Positions 19,847 to 28,630 are shown, counted from the stretch's first letter. The stretch: 64,000 nucleotides of DNA from Actinomyces sp. oral taxon 170 str. F0386 (GCF_000195595.1 NZ_GL882539.1:88050-152049); one strand, 5' to 3'. Notes: a model not told the origin generated them from the letters alone. Program-made: numbers and translations.

Positions 19847-20620
19847 TCACTCGGGGTCTCGGCCGGAGCGCTCGGGCCCGACCATCCGGCGCACGAACCA
19901 GCGGGGAGCCAGTCGCAGAGCGGCGTTGGCGCTGCGGTAGCGCAGGCTCGGGGTGCAGATGACCTGGCCGCGTCGCACTGCGGCGAGGCCGTCGATGGCG
20001 ACTCGCTCAGCGTCCAGCCACAGCGGGTCCTTCCACTGGGTCTCGTCGATACCGGCCGCCGCGTGGAAACCGGTGTGGACCAGCCCGGGGCACAGCGCCG
20101 TGGCGGTCACGCCGGTGCCGGCGAGCTCGGCGGCCAGCCCCTCGGTGAACCGGAGCACCCAGGCCTTGTGCGCCGCGTAGGTACCCATGGCGGTGTGCGC
20201 AGTCATGGAGGAGACGTTGAGGATCGCACCGCGCCCGCGCTCCACCATGGCACCGGCCGCTGCGTGCGAGGCCACCATGACCGCGCGGACCATGACGTCG
20301 AGGGCCCGCTCCTCACGGGCCAGGTCTCCCCCGATGAAGGGCTGCCCCAGCCCGAAGCCGGCGTTGTTGACCAGGAGCCCCACGGGCTTGCCCGGCTCAC
20401 GCAGGCGCTCGGCGATAACCTCGAGCTCATCGCGCTGAGACAGGTCGGCCCGCAGGACCTCCACCTGGACACCGGCGAACTGACGCATCTCCTCGGCCAC
20501 CTCCCGCAGACGCTCGGGGGTGCGCGCGACGAGGATGAGGTTGTGCCGGGCCTGGGCGAGCTGCCAGGCGATCTCCAGGCCGAGGCCGCTGGTGGCCCCG
20601 GTGACAAGTGCTGTTCCCAT
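19847..20620 (-). CDS. short-chain dehydrogenase/reductase
   Basis: This 257-residue cytosolic NAD(P)-dependent oxidoreductase is a classical SDR. Cofactor glycine motif TGATSGLG (about 8-15), NNAGFG (about 90), catalytic Ser in NVSSM and Tyr/Lys in YAAHK (about 148-152) are all present. Basic residues ARTPER after beta-2 favour NADP(H). The substrate is unknown; the C-terminal basic segment resembles SDRs of the DltE type. It is divergent from exonuclease III, with only 64 bases between the two starts and a -10 element for each. Confidence 0.88.
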   Translation of the reverse strand: MGTALVTGATSGLGLEIAWQLAQARHNLILVARTPERLREVAEEMRQFAGVQVEVLRADLSQRDELEVIAERLREPGKPVGLLVNNAGFGLGQPFIGGDLAREERALDVMVRAVMVASHAAAGAMVERGRGAILNVSSMTAHTAMGTYAAHKAWVLRFTEGLAAELAGTGVTATALCPGLVHTGFHAAAGIDETQWKDPLWLDAERVAIDGLAAVRRGQVICTPSLRYRSANAALRLAPRWFVRRMVGPERSGRDPE

Positions 20621-20626
20621 GGCGGC

Positions 20627-20632
20627 AGGCTA
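20627..20632 (-). promoter_or_regulatory. -10 element TAGCCT, leaderless SDR gene
   Basis: TAGCCT on the minus strand ends 6 bases before the SDR ATG, back to back with the exonuclease promoter. Confidence 0.55.
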
Positions 20633-20672
20633 CGGCCGCTTGTTGAGTGCTTGATGGGAACCGGGCACCGGC

Positions 20673-20678
20673 TACGCT
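20673..20678 (+). promoter_or_regulatory. -10 element TACGCT, leaderless exonuclease III gene
   Basis: TACGCT ends 6 bases before the ATG at 20685. No Shine-Dalgarno is present. Confidence 0.55.
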
Positions 20679-20684
20679 GCTGCC

Positions 20685-21494
20685 ATGCGCCTGGCCACCT
20701 GGAACGTCAACTCCATCCGCACCCGCGTCGACCGCGTCCTGGCATTCCTGGAGCGCGAGGACGTGGACGCCCTGGCGATGCAGGAGATCAAGTGCCGCCC
20801 CGACCAGTTCCCGGTCGAGCCCTTCGAGGCGGCCGGCTACCGGCTGGCAATCCACGGGCTCAACCAGTGGAACGGGGTGGCGATCGCCTCGCGCGTAGGA
20901 CTCGACGACGTCGCCACCTCCTTCCCGGGCCAGCCCGGCTGGGCGGCCAAGTCCGAGGCCGAGCCAGTCGTTGAGGCGCGGGCGCTCGGGGCGACGGTGG
21001 GCGCAGCGTCGGAGGCGAGGCCGGTGCGCCTGTGGAGCCTGTACGTGCCCAACGGCCGCGAGCTCACCCACCCGCACTACACCTACAAGCTCGACTGGCT
21101 GCGGGCGCTGCGCGACGACGTCGCCACCTGGCTGAGGGCCGAGCCGGATCTGCCGCTGGCGCTGGTAGGTGACTGGAACGTGGCACCGAAGGACGAGGAC
21201 GTGTGGGACATGAGCGTCTTCGAGGGCGCCACCCACGTCTCAGCACCGGAGCGCGAGGCCTTCGCCGCCTTCGCCGAAACGGGCATGCACGAGGTCACGC
21301 GCGAGCGGGTCACCAACTACACGTACTGGGACTACCAGAAGCTGCGCTTCCCGAGGAACGAGGGCATGCGCATCGACTTCGTCTACGCCTCGCAGGCCCT
21401 GGCCGACCGCGTCACCGGCGCCGCCATCGACCGCAACGAGCGCAAGGGCAAGGGCGCCTCCGACCATGTCCCCGTCATCGTCGAGGTCGACTGA
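20685..21494 (+). CDS. xth: exodeoxyribonuclease III / AP endonuclease
   Basis: Cuts DNA at abasic sites and degrades 3' ends in base-excision repair. The 269 residues are normal for the ExoIII branch of the EEP superfamily. Visible active-site blocks: ATWNVNSIR at the N-terminus, MQEIKC (metal-binding Glu), LYVPNGR, GDWNVAPKDEDVWD, MRIDFVYAS and the terminal SDHVPV (catalytic His). A small alanine-rich insertion follows PVVEARALG. It is monocistronic and leaderless by its -10 position, divergent from an SDR gene. Confidence 0.95.
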   Translation: MRLATWNVNSIRTRVDRVLAFLEREDVDALAMQEIKCRPDQFPVEPFEAAGYRLAIHGLNQWNGVAIASRVGLDDVATSFPGQPGWAAKSEAEPVVEARALGATVGAASEARPVRLWSLYVPNGRELTHPHYTYKLDWLRALRDDVATWLRAEPDLPLALVGDWNVAPKDEDVWDMSVFEGATHVSAPEREAFAAFAETGMHEVTRERVTNYTYWDYQKLRFPRNEGMRIDFVYASQALADRVTGAAIDRNERKGKGASDHVPVIVEVD

Positions 21495-21672
21495 GGCCAG
21501 GAACCGCAGCCGGGCGAACGTGGCTTGACAGCCGCCGTATCGCTGCCCCCTGTTGCACGAGGACATGCCACCAGCAGTAGCGCCGCACAACCGACGAATC
21601 AGTCAGAATATTTCGTGAATATTTGTGTAAAAATATGACGTTAACTGCTTTATTCTGCCGAATTTAGAGCCA

Positions 21673-21678
21673 TATCAT
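21673..21678 (+). promoter_or_regulatory. -10 element TATCAT in an AT-rich promoter region
   Basis: TATCAT ends 6 bases before the ATG at 21685. The preceding 80 bases (from about 21600) are far more AT-rich than the window average. Confidence 0.55.
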
Positions 21679-21684
21679 CACCGT

Positions 21685-22410
21685 ATGAATATGCCGAAGC
21701 AGCCTGTCACCCGGCGCAACGCCATCATTCTCTCCTCCCTCCCGATCCTCGCACTGACCGCCTGCTCGGGACAGCACGCCACCTCCGAACCCACCCCGCA
21801 GCCAACGACGGCCCCACCCAGCCAGGCACCCAGCACCCCTCCCTCCACACCTCCCACCCCGACTCCGACGCAGGCCCCCACCCCTTCCTCAACGACCAGT
21901 ACCGCAGCAGTCGGCCCGTCAATGACGTCGACGAGTGCCACTGACGGCAGCACACCCCCGGGGCCCGCATCCGCAACAGGGGTACCCATGAACACTCAGG
22001 GACGAGACCTGACCCTCGGAGACTTTTTCAATCCCTCGGAGTCTCTCAAGGAAGACCTCTACAACGTTGCCACAACCAGCAAGACAAAAGGAATCGGGGC
22101 ATATCTGAGAGATAGCGACGGGGTGCAAGCAGAGCTTCGCCTGGAGAACCGATTCACCAAGCTCACCTTCAAAGCCGGCCAGGCAAACGACTCAAAGTCC
22201 TCAGACCTCATTCTGCGGGTAGCCACCTACAAGGACGGCAAAAACGACCAGCTCATCGACGTCCTCTTCAACGAAATCAAACCAGTCGAGATTGACGTAT
22301 CGAATGTCAACGCACTGAAGATCGACCTCATACCACTCGACCAGAACGGGAAAAAATTCTTCGGATCGAACTCCTTGACCGGCGTTATGTTCGACATGCG
22401 CCTAGAGTAA
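21685..22410 (+). CDS. surface lipoprotein with Pro/Thr-rich linker and carbohydrate-binding-like domain
   Basis: This 241-residue protein has a lipoprotein signal peptide (lipobox LTAC, cysteine near residue 27). A Pro/Thr/Ser linker follows (about 33-105), then a C-terminal beta-rich domain of about 130 residues. That domain (RFTKLTFKAGQ, LILRVATYKDGK, VEIDVSNVNALKIDLIPLD) resembles NPCBM-type carbohydrate-binding modules, so attachment to a glycan is a reasonable inference but not proven. Its stop is 13 bases before the next gene, so both form an operon. Codon use is AT-richer than the neighbours. Confidence 0.72.
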   Translation: MNMPKQPVTRRNAIILSSLPILALTACSGQHATSEPTPQPTTAPPSQAPSTPPSTPPTPTPTQAPTPSSTTSTAAVGPSMTSTSATDGSTPPGPASATGVPMNTQGRDLTLGDFFNPSESLKEDLYNVATTSKTKGIGAYLRDSDGVQAELRLENRFTKLTFKAGQANDSKSSDLILRVATYKDGKNDQLIDVLFNEIKPVEIDVSNVNALKIDLIPLDQNGKKFFGSNSLTGVMFDMRLE

Positions 22411-22423
22411 GCGTGGATACCCC

Positions 22424-23257
22424 ATGAACCTCCTTACGCTCCTTCACAAAACCACGCATGCAGACACCTCTAAGAAAGAGCGAACCCCCCTTTCCAGGTC
22501 CGACAAGATTGGCTTAGCAACTGCAGTAATCGCACTGCCAGGCATGCTCGCAGCATCCCTGGCAGTCGCAAACCACTTCGGATTCCCTCCTTTTCCAAGT
22601 CCCGAAAATCAAACACAGCACATCGGCTCTACGACTATCGGCAGCAGAAATCCACAATCGCCTACCTCCTCATCGGACGCCGAAACTTCACCCACGAAGG
22701 AGCTTTCAGGCTGCTACGACGGTGATACTCCGACACCGTGCGGCTCGCCGCACTCGCGGGAGGTGTTCTCCAAACCTGCTGGCGTCTCTTGCGATGAGAC
22801 CTCACTCATTTTGTACATGGGCGGAGTCGCCGGCGTCGATCTCCTCGGCTCCGGCATCGACGTCACATTCTTCAAGAACGCGGACGACCTGTGCGTCGTC
22901 GAGAGGACATCGGGAATGCCGAACGTGTCTCTCAAAGACATCTGGACGGTCGACAACGACCACAACGGCTACAAGGACGGCGGCAACTTCCGTCGGTGCT
23001 TCAACCGCCAGGGTCAGCCAACCTCCTGCGATACCGACCACGCCTCAGAGGAGTTCTTCGACGCACCGACCGACGTCGACTGCGGCAAGAAGTATGAGGA
23101 GTTCTCCGGGCGGCCGGTCGACCGCAGCATCCGGGTGAGCCAGTCGTCCAGCAGAGGCAATATCGTCTGCCGCGCGGAGGTGCAGGTGAGCACCGACAGG
23201 CTGACCGCATCGGTCCGCGACCTCGAGAACGCCTCCCTCCCCATCAAGCAGGGCTAG
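22424..23257 (+). CDS. membrane-anchored protein with two septum-formation-like cysteine repeats
   Basis: This 277-residue protein has a cytoplasmic N-terminus, one TM helix (about 28-50) and a Ser/Thr/Pro linker. The outer part contains two copies of the pattern C-aromatic-x(4-6)-PT-x-C-x(3-4)-H-x(2-3)-E-x-F: GCYDGDTPTPCGSPHSREVF and RCFNRQGQPTSCDTDHASEE. This is the pattern of the actinobacterial septum-formation domain. Extra cysteines after each copy (SCDE, DLCVV; DCGK, IVCR) suggest two disulfides per repeat. Its end overlaps the convergent hydrolase gene by 14 bases. Role is unknown; cell-wall or septum association is inference. Confidence 0.7.
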   Translation: MNLLTLLHKTTHADTSKKERTPLSRSDKIGLATAVIALPGMLAASLAVANHFGFPPFPSPENQTQHIGSTTIGSRNPQSPTSSSDAETSPTKELSGCYDGDTPTPCGSPHSREVFSKPAGVSCDETSLILYMGGVAGVDLLGSGIDVTFFKNADDLCVVERTSGMPNVSLKDIWTVDNDHNGYKDGGNFRRCFNRQGQPTSCDTDHASEEFFDAPTDVDCGKKYEEFSGRPVDRSIRVSQSSSRGNIVCRAEVQVSTDRLTASVRDLENASLPIKQG

Positions 23258-24125
23258 GCGTCTGCAGAGCCAGGATCTGGTCGCCCAGCGCGGGCCACGT
23301 CCTGCGGTGGACCGGCCCGAAGGGCTCGGCCCCCAGGAAGGCGGCCTGGCGCCCGGCGACCGGATCCACCCAGATGAAGGAGCCGGACTGACCGAAGTGC
23401 CCGAAGGTCCTCGGACTGTTGCCCTTCCCGGTCCAGTGCGGGGACTTGTTGCCACGCACCTCCACCCCCAGGCCGAAGGGGTTGGGGGCCTGGCGTCCAT
23501 AACCGGGTAGGACGCCGTCGAGGCCGGGCAGGACCGGCGTGCGGGCCCGCTCCGCGAGCGCCGACGAGACGAGCCTCGGGGCTGCCAGCTCGCGGGCGAA
23601 CAGGGACAGGTCACGGGCGCTGCCCTCTCCGGAGTGGGCGGGCGAGCCGGGGATGAGGACGCTGGCCATTCCCAGGGGCTCGAGCACCGTGGTCTCCACC
23701 CAGGTCTCCAGGGGTGTGCCGGTGGCCTCCTCAAGCCGCTCCCCCAGGATCTCGATGCCGCGATTGGAATAGATGCGGCGCGTGCCCGGAGCGGCCAGCC
23801 GCTCGTCGGAGTCGACCGCGATCCCAGAGGAGTGGGACAACAGGTGGGCGATGGTCGCACCGTCGGGAGCGGGCGGGCCCGCGGGGGCCTCCAGGTCCAG
23901 CAGCCCCCGGTCGACGGCGACCAGGGCGGACCAGGCGACGATCGGCTTGGTGACCGAGGCGAGGGGGAAGATCTCGTCGACGTCGCCGGCCTCGTGGAGC
24001 ACGCCGATATCGGTCACCGGCGAGCCGGTGACCGTCCCGGTGACCACGAGCGCGGTTGGGAAGGGGAAGTCGGCCAGCGCTGGCAGGACAGAGGCATCCG
24101 TCTGAGAGGTGTCCGGGGTCGTCAT
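23244..24125 (-). CDS. beta-lactamase-fold serine hydrolase
   Basis: This 293-residue protein has the class C beta-lactamase/penicillin-binding fold: SxxK motif LASVTKP (about residue 56), YSN (about 118, the YxN motif) and HFGQSG (about 242) in place of KTG. Members act as esterases, D-Ala-D-Ala peptidases or are uncharacterised. No signal peptide is present, so it is probably cytosolic and not a resistance enzyme. ATG 24125 has AGGAGGAG 2-4 bases upstream, a strong site that decides against upstream starts. Confidence 0.85.
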   Translation of the reverse strand: MTTPDTSQTDASVLPALADFPFPTALVVTGTVTGSPVTDIGVLHEAGDVDEIFPLASVTKPIVAWSALVAVDRGLLDLEAPAGPPAPDGATIAHLLSHSSGIAVDSDERLAAPGTRRIYSNRGIEILGERLEEATGTPLETWVETTVLEPLGMASVLIPGSPAHSGEGSARDLSLFARELAAPRLVSSALAERARTPVLPGLDGVLPGYGRQAPNPFGLGVEVRGNKSPHWTGKGNSPRTFGHFGQSGSFIWVDPVAGRQAAFLGAEPFGPVHRRTWPALGDQILALQTPSPA

Positions 24126-24330
24126 CGCTCCTCCTGGCCAGGATCGTGTCTCGACGCGGGAGGCCGTGCTCCCTCGGGACCGTACCTTACGCCGGGGCCG
24201 GGCCATCGGGGCCGGCCGTCAGGCGTCAGGCACGGTCGCGGGCGCAGACCGCCCAGGATCGGGCCGGCCCGACGGCGCACGGTGCGTCATGATCCTGCGA
24301 TTCACCTCCGCTCGCGAGAGGATCGGGGCG

Positions 24331-25119
24331 ATGCCCTTCTACCACCGCCCGCCCGCCGACCGCGGCCCGCTGCGCCCCCGCTCCCCCATGGTTCCCAGCC
24401 AGGCGACGGCGCCGCCCACACCCGCCGAGATGGCCGAGGCCGTCGGTGTCGGCTACGCCGTCGTCGACCTGGAGACCACGGGCCTGTCCCCCACGACGGA
24501 CTCGATCCTGGAGGTCGCGCTCGTGCTCACCGACGCCGCCGGGCGGGTCGAGCGCAGCTGGTCCACACTCATCGATCCCGGCGCGGGCGTGGACGTCGGC
24601 CCCACCCGCATTCACGGACTCGTCGCCGAGGAGCTCAGCGGGGCGCCCGGGCTCGACGACGTCGCCGACCTGCTGGTGGCCGACCTGGCCGGGCGGGCGG
24701 TGGTGGCCCACAACGCCCGCTTCGACGTCGGCTTCCTGACCCAGGCACTGGGGGCACGGGGGCTGCTGGACCGCGGCGCGCGAGTGCCGCGGGTGTGCAC
24801 GATGGAGTGGGCGCGCCACTTCATGACGACGCCGTCACGCCGGCTGACCACGTGCTGCGAGGTGGCCGGGGTGGAGATCGGCCGCCACCACAACGCGCTC
24901 GACGACGCCCTGGCCGCCGCAGGCCTGCTGCGCCACTACCTGGAGGTGGGGAGGCAGCGCGGCGAGGAACCGGTGGCCTGGGCCGGAGCGCTGCTCGATG
25001 CCCACCGCTTCAGCGGCTGGCACTGGGACGCGGCGAGGGCGCAGGCCGGCGTCGAGCTCCTCACGGCGCGCACCACGCCCGGTGCCGAGCGGGCCCGCCC
25101 CGGGTCTCAGGCCTCCTGA
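24331..25119 (+). CDS. DnaQ-like DEDDh 3'-5' exonuclease
   Basis: This is a 262-residue exonuclease of the DNA polymerase III epsilon family. The four acidic metal ligands and the general-base His are visible: VVDLETTGLSP (about 43-53), VAHNARFDVGF (about 128-138) and HHNALDDALAA (about 190-200). It is not clear whether it proofreads or acts in RNA or repair metabolism; a C-terminal helical extension of about 60 residues follows the domain. The frame is open from 24109. ATG 24331 is preferred because GAGGAT lies 7 bases upstream, serving as Shine-Dalgarno or -10; ATG 24289 is possible. Its end overlaps the convergent gene by 13 bases. Confidence 0.85.
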   Translation: MPFYHRPPADRGPLRPRSPMVPSQATAPPTPAEMAEAVGVGYAVVDLETTGLSPTTDSILEVALVLTDAAGRVERSWSTLIDPGAGVDVGPTRIHGLVAEELSGAPGLDDVADLLVADLAGRAVVAHNARFDVGFLTQALGARGLLDRGARVPRVCTMEWARHFMTTPSRRLTTCCEVAGVEIGRHHNALDDALAAAGLLRHYLEVGRQRGEEPVAWAGALLDAHRFSGWHWDAARAQAGVELLTARTTPGAERARPGSQAS

Positions 25120-26234
25120 GCATCCTCACCCAGGGAGACGAGGAAGCCGTCGTCGTCCACGGCCACCCCGGAGACAGCGGTGACCAGGACGGTGGCGAGC
25201 TCCTCGACCAGGTCCCGGGCCGTCTGACGCTCGCGGCGCCGGGATCGGGAGACCACCTCGGCGTAGGCGTCGGCCTGGTCCTGGGGGATCCAACGCAGGT
25301 CGTATGACAGGACCGCCCCGCGCGCCCACGGCTCGCCGCGCACGGCCAGCGGCAGCCCGTCCGTGGCGCCGGCGCGCACCTCGATACGGCCCCAGCCCTC
25401 GTGCTCGGGGTCGACCGGTGACACCACCGCGTAGCCGTCGCGCAGCTCCTCGATGACGTTGCCGGTGGCGGCGGCGACGATCTCCTGACGCATCGTGTCC
25501 TGGCGGATCTTCTCCGAGCCGCGCCAGGCCTTCTCGAAGACCTCCGGACCGATGCGCTCCACAAGGCTCTCCAGCTGCTCGGGGTCGATGGCATCCAGTC
25601 CGACGGCGCCCCGGGGCTGAACGGCCTCCAGCGCCGCGGTCGCCTCAGGGGCCACGGGCCGCAGGACGGCCACCAGGTCCTCCGGACCGAGCCACACCGG
25701 GGCGTAGACCGTCAGGGAGGCGGAGACCTCGGGGCTGGGCTCGACCAGGACCGGGTCCTCCTTGTCCCCGCCGGGGATGAGGCGCAGAGCGCCGGCCAGA
25801 CGCCGGGCGATGGCGCGCAGGCGGGTGAGGGCCACCAGCTCGGCTCCCGTGGGCTGAGCCTTGGGGAAGGCGTCGGAGAGCGGATCCAGGCCGGCGAGCT
25901 CGGCCGGCAAGGCACCGGCTCGAATGCGGGGACAGTCCAGGATCATCAGCTGCGTGGTCCACTCCGGCGCACCCAGGAGGCGGCGCATCTCGGCATCGAC
26001 CTTCCAGGGCCCCAGCAGGGAGACCCCAGGGAAGAGCTGGAGGCTGGAGACGCCCACCCAGCCGGCCTGGATGTCCTGGGACAGGGCGAGGGCCTCGACC
26101 TCGTCGGGGGCGACGTCGTCGGCCAGGAGCAGGACGTGGTTGGTGTCCAGCAGCCCGACCGGCAGCATCGAGGAGGCCGTGAAGGTGCCGGTGTCGGTGG
26201 GCAGGGAGACGGCGAAGTCGGTCGAGTCGCTCAT
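25107..26234 (-). CDS. conserved-looking protein of unknown function, coupled to dcd
   Basis: This 375-residue soluble protein lacks signal peptide or TM segments. I do not recognise a domain. It is rich in Ala, Leu, Glu and Asp; the middle contains a basic helix ([18 protein letters not shown]) and the C-terminus a long helix with [17 protein letters not shown]. Its ATG overlaps the dcd stop as ATGA, so translation is coupled to dCTP deaminase. That hints at nucleotide or DNA metabolism, but nothing in the sequence demonstrates it. The frame continues upstream through dcd; those residues are a shadow of dcd and are not counted. Confidence 0.75.
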   Translation of the reverse strand: MSDSTDFAVSLPTDTGTFTASSMLPVGLLDTNHVLLLADDVAPDEVEALALSQDIQAGWVGVSSLQLFPGVSLLGPWKVDAEMRRLLGAPEWTTQLMILDCPRIRAGALPAELAGLDPLSDAFPKAQPTGAELVALTRLRAIARRLAGALRLIPGGDKEDPVLVEPSPEVSASLTVYAPVWLGPEDLVAVLRPVAPEATAALEAVQPRGAVGLDAIDPEQLESLVERIGPEVFEKAWRGSEKIRQDTMRQEIVAAATGNVIEELRDGYAVVSPVDPEHEGWGRIEVRAGATDGLPLAVRGEPWARGAVLSYDLRWIPQDQADAYAEVVSRSRRRERQTARDLVEELATVLVTAVSGVAVDDDGFLVSLGEDAQEA

Positions 26235-26866
26235 GCGTGCTTCTCCTGGAAGACGGGACCGGCGCCGTCGGCGGGGGCCGCCGGGGCGTCGGGGATACGG
26301 GTGCGGTGGAAGGACTGGTGGGAGCGGGAGGCGGTCGGTCCGCGCTGTCCCTGGTAGCGCGAGCCGGTGGCGCCCGAGCCGTAGGGCGCCTGGGCGGGGC
26401 TGGACAGGCGGAAGAAGCACAGCTGCCCCACCTTCATCCCCGGCCAGAGCTTGATGGGCATGGTGGCCGTGTTGGACAGCTCCAGGGTGACGTGCCCGGT
26501 GAAGCCGGGGTCGATGAAGCCGGCGGTGGAGTGGGTGAGCAGGCCCAGACGCCCCAGGCTGGACTTGCCCTCCAGACGGGCGGCGACGTCGTCGGGCAGG
26601 GTGATGCGCTCGTAGGTGGCGCCCAGGACGAATTCGCCGGGGTGCAGGACGAAGGGCTCGTCGCCGCCGACGTCGACCAGGTGGGTCAGCCCCTCCTGGT
26701 CGGCGGCCGGGTCGATGACCGGGTAGCGGTGGTTGTCGAAGAGACGGAACCAGCGGTCCAGGCGCACGTCGATGGAGGCCGGCTGGATCATCTCGGGGTC
26801 GTAGGGGTCGAGGACGACCCGTCCGGCGTCGAGCTCGGTGCGGATATCGCGGTCTGAGAGCAGCAC
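26231..26866 (-). CDS. dcd: dCTP deaminase
   Basis: Deaminates dCTP towards dUMP/dUTP for thymidylate synthesis; cytosolic trimer. Visible: the N-terminal [12 protein letters not shown], the [10 protein letters not shown] segment, the catalytic region [11 protein letters not shown] with Glu, and [14 protein letters not shown]. Actinobacterial homologues are often the bifunctional dUMP-forming type; I cannot confirm that here. At 211 residues it is slightly long because of a Pro/Ala/Arg-rich C-terminal tail. The start is GTG at 26866, with CACAAT 7 bases upstream and no Shine-Dalgarno. It overlaps the next gene by 4 bases. Confidence 0.95.
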   Translation of the reverse strand: MLLSDRDIRTELDAGRVVLDPYDPEMIQPASIDVRLDRWFRLFDNHRYPVIDPAADQEGLTHLVDVGGDEPFVLHPGEFVLGATYERITLPDDVAARLEGKSSLGRLGLLTHSTAGFIDPGFTGHVTLELSNTATMPIKLWPGMKVGQLCFFRLSSPAQAPYGSGATGSRYQGQRGPTASRSHQSFHRTRIPDAPAAPADGAGPVFQEKHA

Positions 26867-26873
26867 GGGCTCG

Positions 26874-26879
26874 ATTGTG
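26874..26879 (-). promoter_or_regulatory. -10 like CACAAT, leaderless dcd
   Basis: CACAAT on the minus strand ends 7 bases before the GTG start of dcd. Confidence 0.4.
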
Positions 26880-26989
26880 CCAGGTCCGCACAGCGATTGG
26901 ACATCGGCGGAGAGTCACACGACCCGGGACGCCGAGGTCCTCAACAGCGGCGCGGCCCGAGGCCGGTCCGGCGACCTCTCCGACGGTGA

Positions 26990-27484
26990 TCAGTTACTCA
27001 GCGGCATGCCGTCTGCGTCGATGCCCCATGGCGGCTCGCCCGGATGAGCCGTCAGAAGGAGAATTCCCTCGATGATGCTCCAGATGGCGATCGGGATGAT
27101 GAGGAAACCGCAGCTGAATAACGTGCCCAGGAGCTGGAAGAGGCCCTTGCCCGTGTAACCGAGGTAGAAGTTGTGGATCCCTAGGGTTCCGAGGAACAGA
27201 GCCAGGATGCCGGCAGCCACCTTCGACTTGCCCCGGTACGCCGGCGGGCCGTAACCGGGGTAGGGCCCGTATCCGGGCGGCGCGCCGTATCCGGGACCGT
27301 ACCCCGGTGGTGGAGCGTAGCCGCCCTGCGGGCCATACCCCGGCTGCGGGCCGAAACCGGGCTGCCCGGCGTTGGGCGGGCACTCACCGCCGGGGTACTC
27401 CCCCGCGGAGGAGCCCGAGGGCAGCACCGGCACATCCGAATGGAGACCCGTGGCGGGATCGTAGGGATTGGTCGGATAGGTCAT
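26990..27484 (-). CDS. TM2-domain membrane protein
   Basis: This 164-residue protein has an N-terminal region of about 85 residues rich in Pro, Gly and Tyr (repeated PGYGP-like units), followed by a TM2 domain. The first helix and turn read GILALFLGTLGIHNFYLGYTGKG, and a second helix follows (LIIPIAIWSIIEGILLL). TM2 proteins are small membrane proteins of unknown function in bacteria. GGTGAG lies 3 bases before ATG 27484, a rather close spacing. It is monocistronic. Confidence 0.85.
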   Translation of the reverse strand: MTYPTNPYDPATGLHSDVPVLPSGSSAGEYPGGECPPNAGQPGFGPQPGYGPQGGYAPPPGYGPGYGAPPGYGPYPGYGPPAYRGKSKVAAGILALFLGTLGIHNFYLGYTGKGLFQLLGTLFSCGFLIIPIAIWSIIEGILLLTAHPGEPPWGIDADGMPLSN

Positions 27485-27618
27485 GTACTCACCACATGCG
27501 TCGAAGTGTCCGAACGATCTCTGCGAGTGTAACGGGAGGAGGGCACCGCCGACACGGCCTGTACGTCGGGACCCGGTACGGAACCAGAACCGGGACGGCG
27601 AGCGGGTCTGAGCCCGAT

Positions 27619-27649
27619 TTGCGCAGACGGCCGGAGTCTGGGTTAGACT
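27619..27649 (+). promoter_or_regulatory. candidate tRNA promoter TTGCGC-N18/19-TTAGACT
   Basis: TTGCGC (27619-27624) and TTAGACT (27643-27649) lie 18-19 bases apart, placing transcription start about 30 bases before the tRNA. Confidence 0.5.
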
Positions 27650-27686
27650 TCCGCACGCACCTGGGACGCACGTCCACCGGTGCCAC

Positions 27687-27760
27687 GCGGGTGTAGTTCA
27701 ATGGTAGAACTTCAGCTTCCCAAGCTGACAGCGCGGGTTCGATTCCCGTCACCCGCTCCA
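27687..27760 (+). tRNA. tRNA-Gly (anticodon CCC), CCA encoded
   Basis: The cloverleaf is complete. Acceptor stem GCGGGTG pairs with CACCCGC (27750-27756), followed by discriminator T and an encoded CCA at 27758-27760. The anticodon loop is TTCCCAA, closed by TCAGC/GCTGA, giving anticodon CCC that reads GGG. The T-loop is TTCGATT with a 5-bp stem. No intron. A nearby spurious protein frame on the minus strand is a tRNA antisense artefact. Confidence 0.97.
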
Positions 27761-28014
27761 TCTGCACGTCACTCTGGACACAAAGACTCCTGGCCTGGCC
27801 GGGAGGTGTCCGGGGTGGCGTTCTTGCTGTTCCAGGGCGGTCGTGGTGGAGATGACATCCGTGCGGGCTCCTCGGGACGAGGGATTGATTGAGCACCGCT
27901 CATCGTCATGACGGGGCCCGCCCCCATCCCAGCGACACGCCATCCCTGTCAAACCGGCCCAGGCACCCTCACCCACCAATTCGCCGATCCCTGGACGGCT
28001 TAGCGACCCATCTC

Positions 28015-28020
28015 TATACT
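28015..28020 (+). promoter_or_regulatory. -10 element TATACT, leaderless OsmC gene
   Basis: TATACT, one base from consensus, ends 6 bases before the GTG at 28027. There is no Shine-Dalgarno. Confidence 0.65.
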
Positions 28021-28026
28021 TTTTGT

Positions 28027-28503
28027 GTGGCAGATCACGAATATTCCGTATGTGTGGAGTGGACAGGCAACCTGGGTACGGGTACGTCCGGATACCGCAC
28101 CTACTCGCGCAACCATGATGTCCGGGGAACCACCGCCGACCTGTCGGTGATCCACGGATCGGCAGATCCTGCGTTCCGAGGGGACGCTGACAGGTGGAAC
28201 CCGGAACAGCTTCTGCTCGCCTCACTCTCGCAGTGCCACATGCTGTGGTACCTCCACCTCGCAGCAGACGCGGGCGTCACCGTCACCGCCTACTCAGACA
28301 CCCCTACCGGCATCATGGTCGAGCATCCAGGCGGAACTGGGGAATTCACTTCAGCAACCCTTCGCCCCACAGTGACCATTGCTCCCGGCAATGATCCTGA
28401 GCGTGCAGCCGCACTGCACGACCGAGCCGCCGAGCACTGCTTCATTGCCCGATCAGTGAACTTCCCAGTCCACCACGAAGCCGTCATCACGACTGAGCAA
28501 TAG
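28027..28503 (+). CDS. OsmC-family peroxide-reducing protein
   Basis: This 158-residue cytosolic protein is of the OsmC/Ohr/YhfA family, whose members reduce organic hydroperoxides through two cysteines. The cysteines are in LASLSQCHMLWYLHLAADAG (about residue 69) and EHCFIARSV (about 140). The nearby NPEQLLLA is also characteristic. The GTG start is chosen by the perfect -10 at 6 bases; the frame is open from 27889 but those residues are Pro/His-rich and unlike the family. The 266 bases between the tRNA and this gene show nothing else. Confidence 0.88.
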   Translation: MADHEYSVCVEWTGNLGTGTSGYRTYSRNHDVRGTTADLSVIHGSADPAFRGDADRWNPEQLLLASLSQCHMLWYLHLAADAGVTVTAYSDTPTGIMVEHPGGTGEFTSATLRPTVTIAPGNDPERAAALHDRAAEHCFIARSVNFPVHHEAVITTEQ

Positions 28504-28630
28504 GAGGCGAGAAGGCACGGACGGTGGCATGAAGGATGTCTCGGTGAGGTCCCTCGCTCCTCCGCCCTTTACCTGTCCCCTCAGGGCGGCCCCGACGTTA
28601 TCCGCCGGCGCCGCCCCGCGGCATCAGGAC

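Noticed and set aside
19626..19850. 74-residue minus-strand frame between tpx and the SDR gene
   Set aside because: No ribosome site, no leaderless -10, Arg/Cys-rich content; overlaps the SDR stop. Likely chance.
27489..27896. Protein frame containing RVTGIEPALSAWEAEVLP
   Set aside because: This string is the well-known translation of the strand antisense to tRNA genes and is an artefact in databases.
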